Shown here piece by piece: positions 7,183 to 16,250 of a DNA stretch of 35,764 nt (within the stretch, counting starts at the first letter, position 1; each line of letters opens with the position of its first letter). The stretch covers positions 1 through 35,764 of the forward strand of contig JANQOW010000038.1 of the NCBI GenBank assembly GCA_028285595.1, read 5' to 3'. The position numbers were made by a program, and so were the translations under genes. The notes beneath the pieces are model-generated. The model saw nothing but the letters and a program-made list of their open reading frames with translations, did no database searches and had not been told where the DNA came from. This stretch comes from Hyphomicrobiales bacterium. Lineage in GTDB: Bacteria; Pseudomonadota; Alphaproteobacteria; Rhizobiales; CAJQND01.

Positions 7183-7578
7183 ATGAGCCTTCCAAGCTTT
7201 CACATGATACCCGGCGCGCCGCAGCCCGTTGCCCCCTTTTCCCATGCCGCAGAGATTGATGGCTGGGTGTTTCTCACAGGGCAAATGCCCACAGACCCGG
7301 ATGATCCCACGCGGCCTTTACCCGAAGGCATTGAGGCCCAGACCCGCCGCGTGATGGACAATCTCATCATCGTGCTTGAAGGCATGGGCCTCAGCTTGGC
7401 CAACGTGGTTCAAGTGAGAGCCTATATCACCGACTTTGAACGCGACTATGCCGCCATGAACGAGACTTATACGTCCTATTTTGAGCCGGGATCTTTGCCT
7501 GCGCGCACCTGTATCGGCGTCACAGGACTGGCGGTGGGCGCGCTCGTTGAGATCGACATGATGGCGCGCAGACCGTAA
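7183..7578 (+). CDS. RidA/YjgF-family protein, catalytic Arg retained
   Basis: 131 residues from ATG 7183, with AGGA 8 nt upstream; longer in-frame starts lack an SD. The Rid fold is clear: WVFLTGQMPTDP, RRVMDNLIIVLEGMG, VVQVRAYITDF, then PARTCIGVTGL and ALVEIDMMA. The Arg of PART and the Glu of VEID match the Arg105/Glu120 pair of active RidA, which hydrolyses reactive enamine/imine intermediates. Many Rid paralogues act in specialised catabolic operons instead. It lies 41 bp upstream of the UxaA-like gene on the same strand, so it probably belongs to that pathway. Confidence 0.9.
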   Translation: MSLPSFHMIPGAPQPVAPFSHAAEIDGWVFLTGQMPTDPDDPTRPLPEGIEAQTRRVMDNLIIVLEGMGLSLANVVQVRAYITDFERDYAAMNETYTSYFEPGSLPARTCIGVTGLAVGALVEIDMMARRP

Positions 7579-7619
7579 ACAAAAGCCCCAAACGAAAAAA
7601 CACAGCGGATCAAACAGCC

Positions 7620-9137
7620 ATGCCAAACGCCCCAGTCCTCCGGCTGCACAAGGATGATAATGTGGTCATTGCCCTTTCAAGGCTTAAGCCCGACACGGAA
7701 GTCGAGACGGGCGTGCGCGCAAATGAGCCCATTATGGCCGGCCACAAGGTGGCGACGCGCCCTGTGGCCGAGGGGGAAGCCTTGCGCAAGTTCGGCCAGA
7801 TCATCGGCTATGCCACCGGCGCCATTGCGCCCGGCACCCATGTGCACGTGCACAACTGCCAAATGGGAGATCACGACCGGGATTATCGGTTCGGCACGGA
7901 AAAGTCGTCCGTTGCTCCGGCACCTGAACCGCTCACGTTCAAGGGGTTCAAGCGCAAAGACGGTCGCACCGGAACGCGCAACTACATTGCCATTTGCTCC
8001 ACGGTGAACTGCTCGGCGACCGTGTCCCGCTATGTGGCCGACGAGATCAATCGCTCGGGAGTTCTCAACGACTACCCAAACGTGGACGGCGTGGCCGCGT
8101 TCGCCCATGGGACCGGCTGCGGCATGGCGGGCGAGGGCGATGGTTTTGACAATCTTGAGCGCGTGATTTGGGGGCATGCCACCCATGCAAACGTTGGGGC
8201 GGCCCTGTTCATTGGTCTTGGATGTGAGACGTTTCAGATGGGCCGGATGGCGGAAAAGTACGACATTTCCGATCCGGAACGCTTTCATCGCATGACAATC
8301 CAGGGCACAGGCGGCACGCGGAAAACGATTGAAGCGGCCGTTGCGCGCATTAAGGAGCTGCTGCCTGGGGTCAACGCCCTGGCGCGCACGGACTGCCCGG
8401 CAGGCGAGCTCAAGGTCGCCCTGCAGTGTGGCGGATCGGATGGCTTGTCCGGTGTTACGGCCAATCCCGCCTTGGGGCACGCGGTGGACTTGTTGGTGGC
8501 GCAGAACGGTACGGGCATTCTGGCAGAAACACCGGAGATCTATGGCGCCGAGCACTTGCTGGCGCGGCGTGCGGCCTCTCAGCAGGTGGGGGAGAAGTTG
8601 ATTGAACGCATCCACTGGTGGGAAGACTACACCGCACGTACGGGCGGGGAGATGAACAACAACCCTTCCCCGGGAAACAAAGCGGGCGGCTTGACCACCA
8701 TCCTGGAGAAGTCTCTGGGAGCCTCCGCCAAAGGCGGGACCACACCGCTGACCGGGGTCTATCGATATGGCGAGCGGGTCGATGTGCCCGGCTTCGTGTT
8801 TATGGACAGCCCAGGCTATGACCCAGCGTCGGTCACAGGCCAGATCGCGTCCGGGGCAAACCTCGTGTGCTTCACCACCGGCCGTGGCTCTGCCTTTGGC
8901 AGCAAGCCGGCCCCGACCATCAAACTGGCCACCAACACCCGAACCTATGAGAACATGACCGAAGACATGGACATCAACTGCGGAGACATTGCCACAGGCG
9001 CGGCCACGGTTGAGCAGAAGGGGGCGGAGATCTTCGCCAAGTTTCTCAATGTGGCTTCCGGTGAGAAGACCAAAAGCGAAGCGCTGGGCCTGGGCGATAA
9101 CGAGTTTGTCCCCTGGCAAGTCGGCGCGGTGATGTAG
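7620..9137 (+). CDS. UxaA/GarD-family dehydratase (altronate dehydratase-like)
   Basis: 505 residues, full length for the family. An N-terminal SAF domain (about 8-85: NVVIALSRLKPDTEVETG, GHKVA, GTHVHVHNC) is followed by the core (GFKRKDGRTGTRNYIAICSTVNCS) and the C-terminal conserved stretch (GRGSAFGSKPAPTIKLATNT, DMDINCGDIATG). Family members are metal-dependent dehydratases of sugar acids such as altronate or galactarate that produce 2-keto-3-deoxy acids. The real substrate cannot be read from the sequence, and the neighbours (RidA-like, enoyl-CoA hydratase-like) are not those of a hexuronate operon. A weak SD precedes ATG 7620; the next gene starts 12 nt after the stop. Confidence 0.9.
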   Translation: MPNAPVLRLHKDDNVVIALSRLKPDTEVETGVRANEPIMAGHKVATRPVAEGEALRKFGQIIGYATGAIAPGTHVHVHNCQMGDHDRDYRFGTEKSSVAPAPEPLTFKGFKRKDGRTGTRNYIAICSTVNCSATVSRYVADEINRSGVLNDYPNVDGVAAFAHGTGCGMAGEGDGFDNLERVIWGHATHANVGAALFIGLGCETFQMGRMAEKYDISDPERFHRMTIQGTGGTRKTIEAAVARIKELLPGVNALARTDCPAGELKVALQCGGSDGLSGVTANPALGHAVDLLVAQNGTGILAETPEIYGAEHLLARRAASQQVGEKLIERIHWWEDYTARTGGEMNNNPSPGNKAGGLTTILEKSLGASAKGGTTPLTGVYRYGERVDVPGFVFMDSPGYDPASVTGQIASGANLVCFTTGRGSAFGSKPAPTIKLATNTRTYENMTEDMDINCGDIATGAATVEQKGAEIFAKFLNVASGEKTKSEALGLGDNEFVPWQVGAVM

Positions 9138-9149
9138 GGAGACGCAGTC

Positions 9150-9929
9150 ATGGCTGAGTTTCTGGAGGAAGAAGACCTGGGCGAGGGGGTTCGCGTTCTC
9201 AGGCTCAACCGTCCGCCGGCGTCTGCTCTCAACACGCCGTTCCTGTTGTCGATCGCGCAACGCTTGAACGAGCTTTCTCATATGGAGAGCTTGCGGGCCC
9301 TGGTGTTGACGGGAACCGGCAAGGTCCTCTCCGCCGGCCTTGATTTGAAAGAAGCCGTGAACTTCTCGGTGGCCGAGCAGACCGACGTCTGCGATGGCTT
9401 GAACCGGGCTTACGGTGCGCTCTACGGCTTTCCCAAGCCGGTCATAGCGGCCATTAACGGCCACGCCATTGCCGGTGGTCTCTTCTTCGTGCTGGCGGCT
9501 GATTACCGGATTGCCGCTGAAGGCAGCCGCTTCGGCCTGACGGAAGTGCGCGTTGGGGTGCGCTTCCCGGTCTCTGCGCTCCAGATTGCCAAAGCGGAAC
9601 TCAGCGCCACGCTCTCGCGGCGCCTTCTTCTGTCTGGCCGCAATATTGAGGCAGGCGAGGCGCTGGATCACAAGCTTTTGGACGAAGTGGTGGCGCGGGA
9701 TGAAGTGATGGATCGAGCCGTGAGCGTGGCCCGCGATTATGCCGCCATCCCGCCAATGGCCTATGGGGATGTGAAGCGGCAACTGCGCGGGGCTGCGATG
9801 GACAAGATCCACGACGCTATCGAAAACGGCAATGACCCGACACTCAACGGCTGGTTTACAGAGGAGAGCCAGGCGGCGGCTTCGGCGCTGTTAGCGGCTG
9901 CGACCAGCGGCAGAGGTCGGTCGTCTTAA
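9150..9929 (+). CDS. Enoyl-CoA hydratase/isomerase family protein
   Basis: 259 residues, typical crotonase size. Oxyanion-hole segments are present (GKVLSAGLDLKEA and NGHAIAGGLFFVLAADYRIA), followed by FGLTEVRVGVRFP. The Glu of TEV matches the second catalytic Glu (Glu164) of rat enoyl-CoA hydratase. The first (Glu144, usually GG.CELA) is replaced here by F/V in GGLFFVLA. A single acid is common in delta3,delta2-enoyl-CoA isomerases and other crotonases, so isomerase or another activity is as likely as hydratase. It starts 12 nt after the UxaA-like gene with GGGAGA as SD. Its stop overlaps by 4 nt the stop of the convergent small gene. Confidence 0.88.
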   Translation: MAEFLEEEDLGEGVRVLRLNRPPASALNTPFLLSIAQRLNELSHMESLRALVLTGTGKVLSAGLDLKEAVNFSVAEQTDVCDGLNRAYGALYGFPKPVIAAINGHAIAGGLFFVLAADYRIAAEGSRFGLTEVRVGVRFPVSALQIAKAELSATLSRRLLLSGRNIEAGEALDHKLLDEVVARDEVMDRAVSVARDYAAIPPMAYGDVKRQLRGAAMDKIHDAIENGNDPTLNGWFTEESQAAASALLAAATSGRGRSS

Positions 9930-10180
9930 GCCCCGTCGGAGCCTTTTTTCTGCGCGCGCTCGGCAAGGGCCATGACGGCCATGTCGAGAAGGTAAGCTTC
10001 GAATGTCAGGCCAAGCTGATCGGCATCGGCCTTGGCTAAGCGTGTTCGCAGAAGCAAATCTTCGATCTGTTCGCCTTTGCCGTTTTTTGTCCCCCTTGCC
10101 CCCGTGTCTACGCTCCCTTGCGACACGCTCGATCTTCCTCTCGCACTTAGCCCGGCTTGTTGCCAATCCGGTTTTCCCAT
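9926..10180 (-). CDS. Small hypothetical protein (84 residues)
   Basis: A strong SD (GAGGGG) 4 nt before ATG 10180 supports translation. The N-terminal third is Gly/Ser/Arg-rich and probably disordered. The C-terminal part (EQIEDLLLRTRLAKADADQLGLTFEAYLLDMAVMALAERAQ) looks like a compact helical unit. There is no signal or membrane segment, and I do not recognise the family. Convergent with the enoyl-CoA hydratase-like gene, with stops overlapping by 4 nt. Confidence 0.6.
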   Translation of the reverse strand: MGKPDWQQAGLSARGRSSVSQGSVDTGARGTKNGKGEQIEDLLLRTRLAKADADQLGLTFEAYLLDMAVMALAERAQKKGSDGA

Positions 10181-10557
10181 CTGCCCCTCAGATTATTTAC
10201 CAGTAAGTCGAGTGTCAACAAGACTTGATTGAGAAGGGCTGACGTGCACGTCAATTATCGATAAATTTCAATGCGTTCTTCTCATGTTTCGATATCTAAA
10301 GTGCTGAATATTATGCCTTTATCGACTAGTAGGTCACGGTTCGGAATTTTTGGCTTTACTGGATTATTGTGAAATGATTGCCACTTTAAAGTCGGCTTTA
10401 AGGGCCGTTTGTCCGATAGCGGACGTGGCTGCAGAATCAAACCAAGCACAAACCCCGTATCTGGCCAAAGCACTCGCTTGGGTGCAGGGGGCTATAACGT
10501 CTTCAGTTACACTGAGATGGCTGCCGGGATTGCTGTGCGCTCCGGCCGCGCTCGGCC
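10181..10557. other. Gene-free stretch, lower GC, with a 14-bp palindrome
   Basis: 377 bp between the end of moeA and the 84-residue gene. The part from about 10200 to 10400 is clearly AT-richer than its surroundings. It holds the perfect palindrome TGACGTGCACGTCA at 10240-10253 and small hairpins such as GTCCG-ATAG-CGGAC near 10410. Open frames of 63-74 codons cross it on both strands, but none has an SD or a recognisable domain. It could be the remnant of a lost gene; in many alphaproteobacteria lexA follows moeA, but I see no lexA residue here. Confidence 0.5.
10240..10253. promoter_or_regulatory. Perfect 14-bp palindrome, possible operator
   Basis: TGACGTGCACGTCA is fully self-complementary. 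It is about 60 bp upstream of ATG 10180 of the small minus-strand gene, a position suitable for a dimeric regulator of that gene. No specific regulator is implied. Confidence 0.35.
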
Positions 10558-11760
10558 TCAAAAATCGAGCTTGATCAGCTCCACAGGATCGCCGGCCTTG
10601 GCGGCTGGTGCGAAGGGCGGGCGGATCACCAGGCAGTCCGACTGGCTAAGGCGCCTCAGCATGGAGGAATCCTGCCGGTCGAAGGGATCGGCAATGAGGC
10701 TGCCGTCTGCGCCCACCTCCAAGGTGGCCCGTAAGTAGTCCTGGCGCTGATCGTTTTCGCGCAGCGGGCCGGCCAATGTGCCGTGCAGTGGCGGGTCACT
10801 GGGGTCCAGGCCCAGAAAGGCATCCAGAAGGGGCTTCAGAAACAGCCGCGCACAGACAATGGCCGACACCGGATTGCCGGGAAGACCAAGCACCCGCAGC
10901 CGGCCCAGCTTTCCGAACATGAGCGGTTTTCCGGGCCGCATTGCGATCTTGTAGAAGTTGAGCTTCAGCCCTGCAGCCTTGAGCGCATCTTGAACCAGAT
11001 CATGATCGCCGACGGACGCACCCCCAAGGGTCACCAGCACATCACAATCAGCGGCCTTTTTGATGGCCCGCGCCAAGGCCCGCTTGTTGTCGGCAACAAT
11101 GCCCAGATCCACCGGCTCTCCGCCATAGCGACGCACCAGGGCCGCCAGGGCATAGTTATTGGATGAGACGATCTGATCGGCGCGCGGCTTTGCTCCCGGG
11201 GGCACAAGCTCGTCTCCGGTGGGCATCAGCGCGACCTTTGGGCGCCGTCTCAGAGGCACGTTGGCATGGTTCATGGCCGCGGCCAGCCCAAGCTCGCGTG
11301 CGCCCATCCACAAGCCTGCACGGAGCACGGCCTCTCCCTTCTCGAAGTCCAGCCCTTTGGCGCGCACAAATTGTCCGGTTTTTGCAGCTTCCAGGACTGC
11401 AACGTGGCCTGCCTCCGCACGGCAGTCTTCCTGGATCACCACCGTGTCCGATCCCTTGGGCAAGGGCGCACCGGTGAAGATGCGCACCGCCTGACCAGGC
11501 TTGACGCGTCCCGCAAAGGCCCGGCCGGCCGGTGCTTCCCCGATGACTTTGAGCCGAGCCGGAACGCGCGCCACATCGGCGCCGACAACCGCGTAGCCGT
11601 CCATGGCTGATGCCGCAAAGGGGGGCTGATCGCGCCCTGCTTTCAGATCGCGCGCCAGGACCCGTCCGCTCGCATGGGAAAGGGGGACCTGTTCGGTGCG
11701 CGTGGCCCGAACACCACCGAGTATGGCCGCCTTTGCGTCATTGACCGGAGTGAGTGCCAT
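10558..11760 (-). CDS. moeA: Molybdopterin molybdenumtransferase MoeA
   Basis: 400 residues, full length. MoeA inserts molybdate into adenylylated molybdopterin to give Moco. Seen here: the N-terminal 'R.A..D..A..DQPPFAASAMDGYAV' segment, VRIFTGAPLPKGSDTVVIQED, the MogA-like domain III (ALMPTGDELVPPGAKPRADQIVSSN, DVLVTLGGASVGDHD), RPGKPLMFGKL and LGLPGNPVSA. It begins directly after the moaC stop with no spacer, so the two are translationally linked. It is the last gene of the ppiD-trp-moa operon; no clear U-tract terminator follows. Confidence 0.96.
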   Translation of the reverse strand: MALTPVNDAKAAILGGVRATRTEQVPLSHASGRVLARDLKAGRDQPPFAASAMDGYAVVGADVARVPARLKVIGEAPAGRAFAGRVKPGQAVRIFTGAPLPKGSDTVVIQEDCRAEAGHVAVLEAAKTGQFVRAKGLDFEKGEAVLRAGLWMGARELGLAAAMNHANVPLRRRPKVALMPTGDELVPPGAKPRADQIVSSNNYALAALVRRYGGEPVDLGIVADNKRALARAIKKAADCDVLVTLGGASVGDHDLVQDALKAAGLKLNFYKIAMRPGKPLMFGKLGRLRVLGLPGNPVSAIVCARLFLKPLLDAFLGLDPSDPPLHGTLAGPLRENDQRQDYLRATLEVGADGSLIADPFDRQDSSMLRRLSQSDCLVIRPPFAPAAKAGDPVELIKLDF

Positions 11761-12237
11761 TCAGTCTGCCCGGAAGGTGCCGGACTTGCCGCCCGTCTTC
11801 TCATGCAGGCGGACGTCGCCGATTTTGATGCCACGGTCCACCGCTTTGACCATGTCGTACAGCGTAAGACATGTGACGGACACCGCGGTCAGGGCTTCCA
11901 TCTCAACCCCGGTTTGCCCGGTGACCTTGACCGTCGCCGTCACATCTATGCGCGGCTCGTCGCCGGCCGCCTCAATGTCCACCGTGACTTTGGAGAGCGC
12001 CAGGGGGTGACAGAGGGGGATCAATTCATGGGTGCGTTTGGCGGCCATAATGCCGGCAATACGGGCCGTGCCGATCACGTCGCCTTTCTTGGCGAGTCCC
12101 TCCCGGATCATGCTCAAAGTCTCAGCGTGCATCCACACCGAACCCTTCGCCACGGCGGTGCGGCTGGTGACGTCCTTTTCGGACACATCCACCATGTGGG
12201 CATTGCCCTTCTCGTCGATGTGACTGAGCTTTGCCAT
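11761..12237 (-). CDS. moaC: Cyclic pyranopterin monophosphate synthase MoaC
   Basis: 158 residues. MoaC converts the MoaA product into cyclic pyranopterin monophosphate, the first stable Moco intermediate. Diagnostic stretches are all present: [76 protein letters not shown] and the C-terminal KTGGKSG. The start used is ATG 12237, which overlaps the trpC stop as TGATG; a TTG one codon upstream is less likely. moaC after trpC is a conserved alphaproteobacterial arrangement. Confidence 0.96.
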   Translation of the reverse strand: MAKLSHIDEKGNAHMVDVSEKDVTSRTAVAKGSVWMHAETLSMIREGLAKKGDVIGTARIAGIMAAKRTHELIPLCHPLALSKVTVDIEAAGDEPRIDVTATVKVTGQTGVEMEALTAVSVTCLTLYDMVKAVDRGIKIGDVRLHEKTGGKSGTFRAD

Positions 12238-13052
12238 CAAGCCACGTCCCGGCCGCTCGCCGGCTTGGCGAGGATTGTCCTGGTGGCCGCTTCCACATCA
12301 TCCTGGCGCATCAGTTTCTCGCCGATCAGGAAGGCATTCACCCCAGCCGCGGAGAGGCGCGCCAGATCGTCCGGCGTATTCAGGCCGCTTTCGCCAACCA
12401 GGAGATACCCCTCAGGCACCATGGGTGCCAGACGTTCGGTTGTGGCAAGGCTCACATTGAAGGTTTTCAGGTCTCTGTTGTTCACCCCCAAAAGGCGGCT
12501 TTTCAGGTTCAGCGCCCGCTCCATTTCGGCTTCGTCATGCACTTCCACCAGCACGTCCATGCCATACGCCATAGCCGCTGCTTCGAGTTCGGCGGCAAGG
12601 CTGTCCTCAATCATCGCCAGGATCAGCAAGATGCAATCAGCGCCCCAGCACCTGGCCTCCGCCACTTGGTAGACATCCAGCATGAAGTCTTTCCGAATGG
12701 CCGGAAGGATCGTGGCATCGCGGGCGGCGGTCAGATACTCCGGAGCGCCTTGGAATGAGGGGGTGTCGGTGAGGACCGAAAGACAGGCCGCTCCGCCGGC
12801 TTCATAGGCCTGAGCCAGGGCAGGGGGATCAAAATCCTCCCGGATGAGACCTTTGGAGGGGCTTGCCCGCTTGATCTCAGCAATAAGACCATAGCGGCCT
12901 GCTTCGATCTCCAGCTTAAGCGCATTGGCAAAGCCTCTGACGCCGTTGGCCGTGCGCGCCTGCCCGTCAAGTTCGGAGAAGCTGCGCTGAGCCTTTGCCG
13001 CGGCAACTTCTTCGCGCTTATAGGCTGCGATTTTATCGAGGATTGTCGCCAT
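12237..13052 (-). CDS. trpC: Indole-3-glycerol phosphate synthase TrpC
   Basis: 271 residues forming a single-function (beta/alpha)8 barrel; the TrpF domain is not fused. It closes CdRP to indole-3-glycerol phosphate. Visible motifs: [58 protein letters not shown]-type [25 protein letters not shown] and [12 protein letters not shown] with conserved catalytic Lys and Glu. Start and stop both overlap neighbours by one base (TAATG with trpD, TGATG with moaC), indicating translational coupling. Confidence 0.97.
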   Translation of the reverse strand: MATILDKIAAYKREEVAAAKAQRSFSELDGQARTANGVRGFANALKLEIEAGRYGLIAEIKRASPSKGLIREDFDPPALAQAYEAGGAACLSVLTDTPSFQGAPEYLTAARDATILPAIRKDFMLDVYQVAEARCWGADCILLILAMIEDSLAAELEAAAMAYGMDVLVEVHDEAEMERALNLKSRLLGVNNRDLKTFNVSLATTERLAPMVPEGYLLVGESGLNTPDDLARLSAAGVNAFLIGEKLMRQDDVEAATRTILAKPASGRDVA

Positions 13053-14065
13053 TAGCTGTTTGACACCTCAACCAGCTTGTCGAGGACCTGAGCCGCCCGT
13101 CCGCTGTCTATTGCCTCTTCGGCCTTTTGTGCCCCGTCTTTCAGGTCAGGTGCCTCTCCAGCCACAATGAGCGCCGAGGCTACGGTCAAAACCACGGTGT
13201 CCCTGTAAGTGCTCTTGGCACCGGCGAGCAGGTCGCGGATGGCGGCGGCGTTATAGTCCGCATCGCCTCCGGCCAAATCCGCGAGTTCGCCGCGGCCCAG
13301 TCCGGCGTCTTCGGGGGTGATTTCAAAGGTTGAAACCGCGCCGTTCTTCAGCTCGGCCACCCAGGTGACGCCGGTTGACGTGATCTCGTCGAGCCCGCCT
13401 TCGCCATGGGTCACCCACACCGCGTCCGCCCCCAAATTCTTCATAACTTGGGCGAGAGGTTCGATCCATTCTTTTGAAAAGACTCCGATAACCTGCCGCG
13501 TGGTGCTGGCCGGATTGGAGAGAGGGCCCAGCATATTGAAGATTGTCCGCGTGCCCAGTTCCACCCGGGTCGGGCCCACAAAGCGCATGGCCGCGTGGTG
13601 GGCAGGCGCAAACATGAAGCCCACGCCAGCTTGCGAAACGCACTCGGCGATCTTCTCCGGGGAGATCTCGATGTTCACCCCAAGCGCCATCAGGGCATCG
13701 GCCGCGCCGGACTTTGACGACAGCGCGCGGTTGCCGTGTTTGGCGATTTTGAGGCCCGCTCCGGCGGCCACAAGCGCCGAGCATGTGGAGATGTTGTAGG
13801 TCTTTGAGCCATCCCCGCCCGTGCCCACAATATCGATCGCGCCCTCCGGAGCGTGCACAGGGGTCATCTTGGCGCGCATGCTGGCCACGGCGCCGGTGAT
13901 CTCGTCCACCGTCTCACCGCGCACTCTGAGTCCCATGAGGAACCCGCCGATTTGAGATGGGGTGGCTTCGCCCGACATCATCACGTCAAAGGCTTCACGC
14001 GCCTCGTTCACACTCAGAGCTTCGCCCGCGGCCACCTTGGCGATTAATGGTTTTAGCTCAGCCAT
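13052..14065 (-). CDS. trpD: Anthranilate phosphoribosyltransferase TrpD
   Basis: 337 residues from ATG 14065. GAGGGGTGA just upstream is a good SD for this ATG and would overlap the alternative GTG at 14074. TrpD transfers phosphoribosyl from PRPP to anthranilate. Conserved segments: [20 protein letters not shown] (PRPP/Mg site), [59 protein letters not shown] and HGEGGLDEI. Twenty-one bases separate it from trpG; it overlaps trpC by one base. Confidence 0.97.
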   Translation of the reverse strand: MAELKPLIAKVAAGEALSVNEAREAFDVMMSGEATPSQIGGFLMGLRVRGETVDEITGAVASMRAKMTPVHAPEGAIDIVGTGGDGSKTYNISTCSALVAAGAGLKIAKHGNRALSSKSGAADALMALGVNIEISPEKIAECVSQAGVGFMFAPAHHAAMRFVGPTRVELGTRTIFNMLGPLSNPASTTRQVIGVFSKEWIEPLAQVMKNLGADAVWVTHGEGGLDEITSTGVTWVAELKNGAVSTFEITPEDAGLGRGELADLAGGDADYNAAAIRDLLAGAKSTYRDTVVLTVASALIVAGEAPDLKDGAQKAEEAIDSGRAAQVLDKLVEVSNS

Positions 14066-14086
14066 TTTCGTCACCCCTCATACGCA

Positions 14087-14665
14087 TTACTGACCGTCTG
14101 CCACGTCCAGGAAGTTTCTCAATAGCTGATGGCCGTGCTCTGAGGCAATGCTTTCGGGGTGAAATTGGACACCATGAATGGGCAGCTCTTCGTGCTGAAG
14201 GCCCATGATCGTGCCGTCTTCGGTATGCGCTGTGGCTTTCAGGCATGAGGGCAGGCTGTCCGGTTCAACCGTCAGGGAGTGATAGCGTGTGGCCTGGAAG
14301 TCCTGGGCGACGCCGCTGAAAAGGCCTTCGCCGGTATGGTGGATGGAGGAGAGCTTGCCATGCATGATCTGAGGTGCGCGCACCACGGTTCCGCCGAACG
14401 CTTGGCCGATCGACTGATGTCCAAGACACACGCCCATCAGGGGCATCTTGGCTTGTGCCGCCTTTTCCACCAGCTCCAGGCAGATGCCCGCTTCGTTCGG
14501 TGTGCAGGGCCCGGGCGACAGCACAATGGCCTTGCAGCCTGACGACAGCACCTGACCGGCGCTGATCTTGTCGTTGCGATGGACCACGGTTTCCGCGCCC
14601 AGATCCCCTAAGAACTGAACCAGGTTGAAGGTGAAACTGTCATAATTGTCGATGAGCGTGATCAT
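14087..14665 (-). CDS. trpG: Anthranilate synthase component II (glutamine amidotransferase) TrpG
   Basis: 192 residues, class I amidotransferase. It supplies ammonia to TrpE; in some bacteria it also serves PabB for folate. Catalytic Cys80 lies in MGVCLGHQSIGQAFGG, and the His-Glu pair in VQFHPESIASEHG. Substrate-site motifs LIDNYDSFTFNLVQFLGDLG and SPGPCTPNEAG are intact. It is a separate gene, unlike the TrpE-G fusion of Rhizobium and relatives. Only 2 nt separate it from trpE. Confidence 0.97.
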   Translation of the reverse strand: MITLIDNYDSFTFNLVQFLGDLGAETVVHRNDKISAGQVLSSGCKAIVLSPGPCTPNEAGICLELVEKAAQAKMPLMGVCLGHQSIGQAFGGTVVRAPQIMHGKLSSIHHTGEGLFSGVAQDFQATRYHSLTVEPDSLPSCLKATAHTEDGTIMGLQHEELPIHGVQFHPESIASEHGHQLLRNFLDVADGQ

Positions 14666-14667
14666 GG

Positions 14668-16188
14668 CTATTGCCCCCGTGCGGCTTGGCCGGCGAAGCG
14701 CTCGGCCTCCTCAGCCGCTTTAAACAGGGCTTTGGCCTTGTTGATGCACTCCAACTGTTCGCTGTCCGGGTCAGAATCGGCAACGATGCCGGCGCCGGCC
14801 TGCACATACATCTTGCCGTCTTTGACCAAAGCCGTGCGCAACACAATGCAGGTGTCCATCTGCCCATTGGCCGAGAAGTAACCGACGCAGCCGGCATAGG
14901 GCCCGCGCTTTTCCTTCTCCAATTCATCAATGATTTCCATGGCGCGGACCTTGGGCGCGCCGGATACCGTGCCCGCCGGAAATCCGGCAATCAGGGCAGA
15001 GATCGCATCATGATCGGCGCTCAACGTACCTTCAACGTTGGAGACGATGTGCATCACCTGGCTGTAATATTCCAGGTTGAACTGTTCGGTCACATCGATG
15101 GAACCGATCTCCGCCACGCGCCCCACATCGTTGCGTCCAAGATCGAGCAGCATCAGATGTTCGGCCCGCTCTTTCGGGTCGGCCAGAAGGTCTGCGGCGT
15201 GCGCGTCGTCTTCGGCCTTGGTTTCCCCGCGCGGCCGAGTGCCGGCGATCGGGCGAATGGTGACCTTGCCGTCGCGCACCCTGACCAGGATCTCAGGGCT
15301 GGAGCCGATGATCGAAAAGCCCCCGAAATTGAGGCAATAGAGGAACGGTGCCGGGTTCACCCGCCGCAGCGCCCGGTAGAGCGAAAAGGGCGGCAGGGCA
15401 AATGGCGTCTCAAAGCGCTGGGACAGCACCACCTGAAAGATGTCGCCGGCCACGATATACTCCTTGGCGCGGTCCACCATGGCCTTGAACTCTTCCGGCG
15501 TGGTGTTGGACGCGGCCGCTTCCACAACGTCGTCCCCATCATATTGATGCGCGCCGTGGTCCAATGGGCGGTCGAGCGCATCCATCACCGAGGTGATCCG
15601 ATCCACCGCGCGGGCATGGGCCGCATCGGCGCTCAGACCCCCATCCGGGTAGACGGCGGTGGTGACCGTCACTTCATCTTTCACGCTGTCGAAGATGGCG
15701 ATCACGGTTGGGCGGATCATGACACCGTCTGGAACGCCCAGAACGTCGGGGTTTGGCTCCGGCAGATCCTCCATCAGGCGCACCATGTCGTAGCCCATAT
15801 AGCCGAACACTCCGGCCGCCATGGGCGGCAGATCTTCGCCCAAATCGATACGCGAGCTCTCCAACAGGCTGCGCAGGGAGGTCAAGGTGGGCTCGCCGCA
15901 AGGCTCAAACGGCCCGTCCGGGTCGGCAAGGGCGCGCCGGTTGATTTCCGCGGAATTGCCCTGGCAGCGCCAGATCACATCGGGTTTCAGGCCAATGATC
16001 GAATAGCGGCCGCGCACGGCGCCCCCCTCGACGGATTCCAGCAGAAAGGAATATTCCGAGTTCGCCGCCAGCTTGAGCATGGCGGAGACAGGCGTTTCAA
16101 GATCGGCCACCAGATGGGTGGAGACCACTTGGGCCTCTCCGTTCTGATAGCGCTGCTTAAACGCAGCAAGTGCGGGTTCAATGTGCAT
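14668..16188 (-). CDS. trpE: Anthranilate synthase component I TrpE
   Basis: 506 residues. TrpE makes anthranilate from chorismate. The LLES motif in EYSFLLESVEGG (about residue 48) is the tryptophan feedback-binding element, so feedback inhibition is expected. The chorismate-binding part shows DIFQVVLSQRF, NPAPFLYCLNF, IRPIAGTRPRG, LMLLDLGRNDVGRV and AGTVSGAPKVRAMEII. It lies 62 nt downstream of the ppiD-like gene. That gap contains no Trp-rich leader peptide and no obvious attenuator; its only tiny ORF has seven codons and no Trp. Confidence 0.97.
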   Translation of the reverse strand: MHIEPALAAFKQRYQNGEAQVVSTHLVADLETPVSAMLKLAANSEYSFLLESVEGGAVRGRYSIIGLKPDVIWRCQGNSAEINRRALADPDGPFEPCGEPTLTSLRSLLESSRIDLGEDLPPMAAGVFGYMGYDMVRLMEDLPEPNPDVLGVPDGVMIRPTVIAIFDSVKDEVTVTTAVYPDGGLSADAAHARAVDRITSVMDALDRPLDHGAHQYDGDDVVEAAASNTTPEEFKAMVDRAKEYIVAGDIFQVVLSQRFETPFALPPFSLYRALRRVNPAPFLYCLNFGGFSIIGSSPEILVRVRDGKVTIRPIAGTRPRGETKAEDDAHAADLLADPKERAEHLMLLDLGRNDVGRVAEIGSIDVTEQFNLEYYSQVMHIVSNVEGTLSADHDAISALIAGFPAGTVSGAPKVRAMEIIDELEKEKRGPYAGCVGYFSANGQMDTCIVLRTALVKDGKMYVQAGAGIVADSDPDSEQLECINKAKALFKAAEEAERFAGQAARGQ

Positions 16189-16250
16189 GGCCTTAGACCT
16201 GGCACCTTCCAGACATAATGAAAACAGGCGTTAAAAGAACAGGGCGGAAC

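Noticed and set aside
7677..9812. A 711-codon open frame on the minus strand across the UxaA-like and crotonase genes
   Set aside because: It lies antisense to two genes with clear domains, has no recognisable domain and no SD; long antisense frames are common in GC-rich coding DNA.
10282..10574. Short open frames of 63-74 codons on both strands of the gene-free region
   Set aside because: No SD, no recognisable domain, mutually overlapping; treated as non-coding.
14671..16218. A 515-codon plus-strand open frame opposite trpE
   Set aside because: Complete shadow of trpE, with His/Gly-rich composition typical of antisense translation and no domain.
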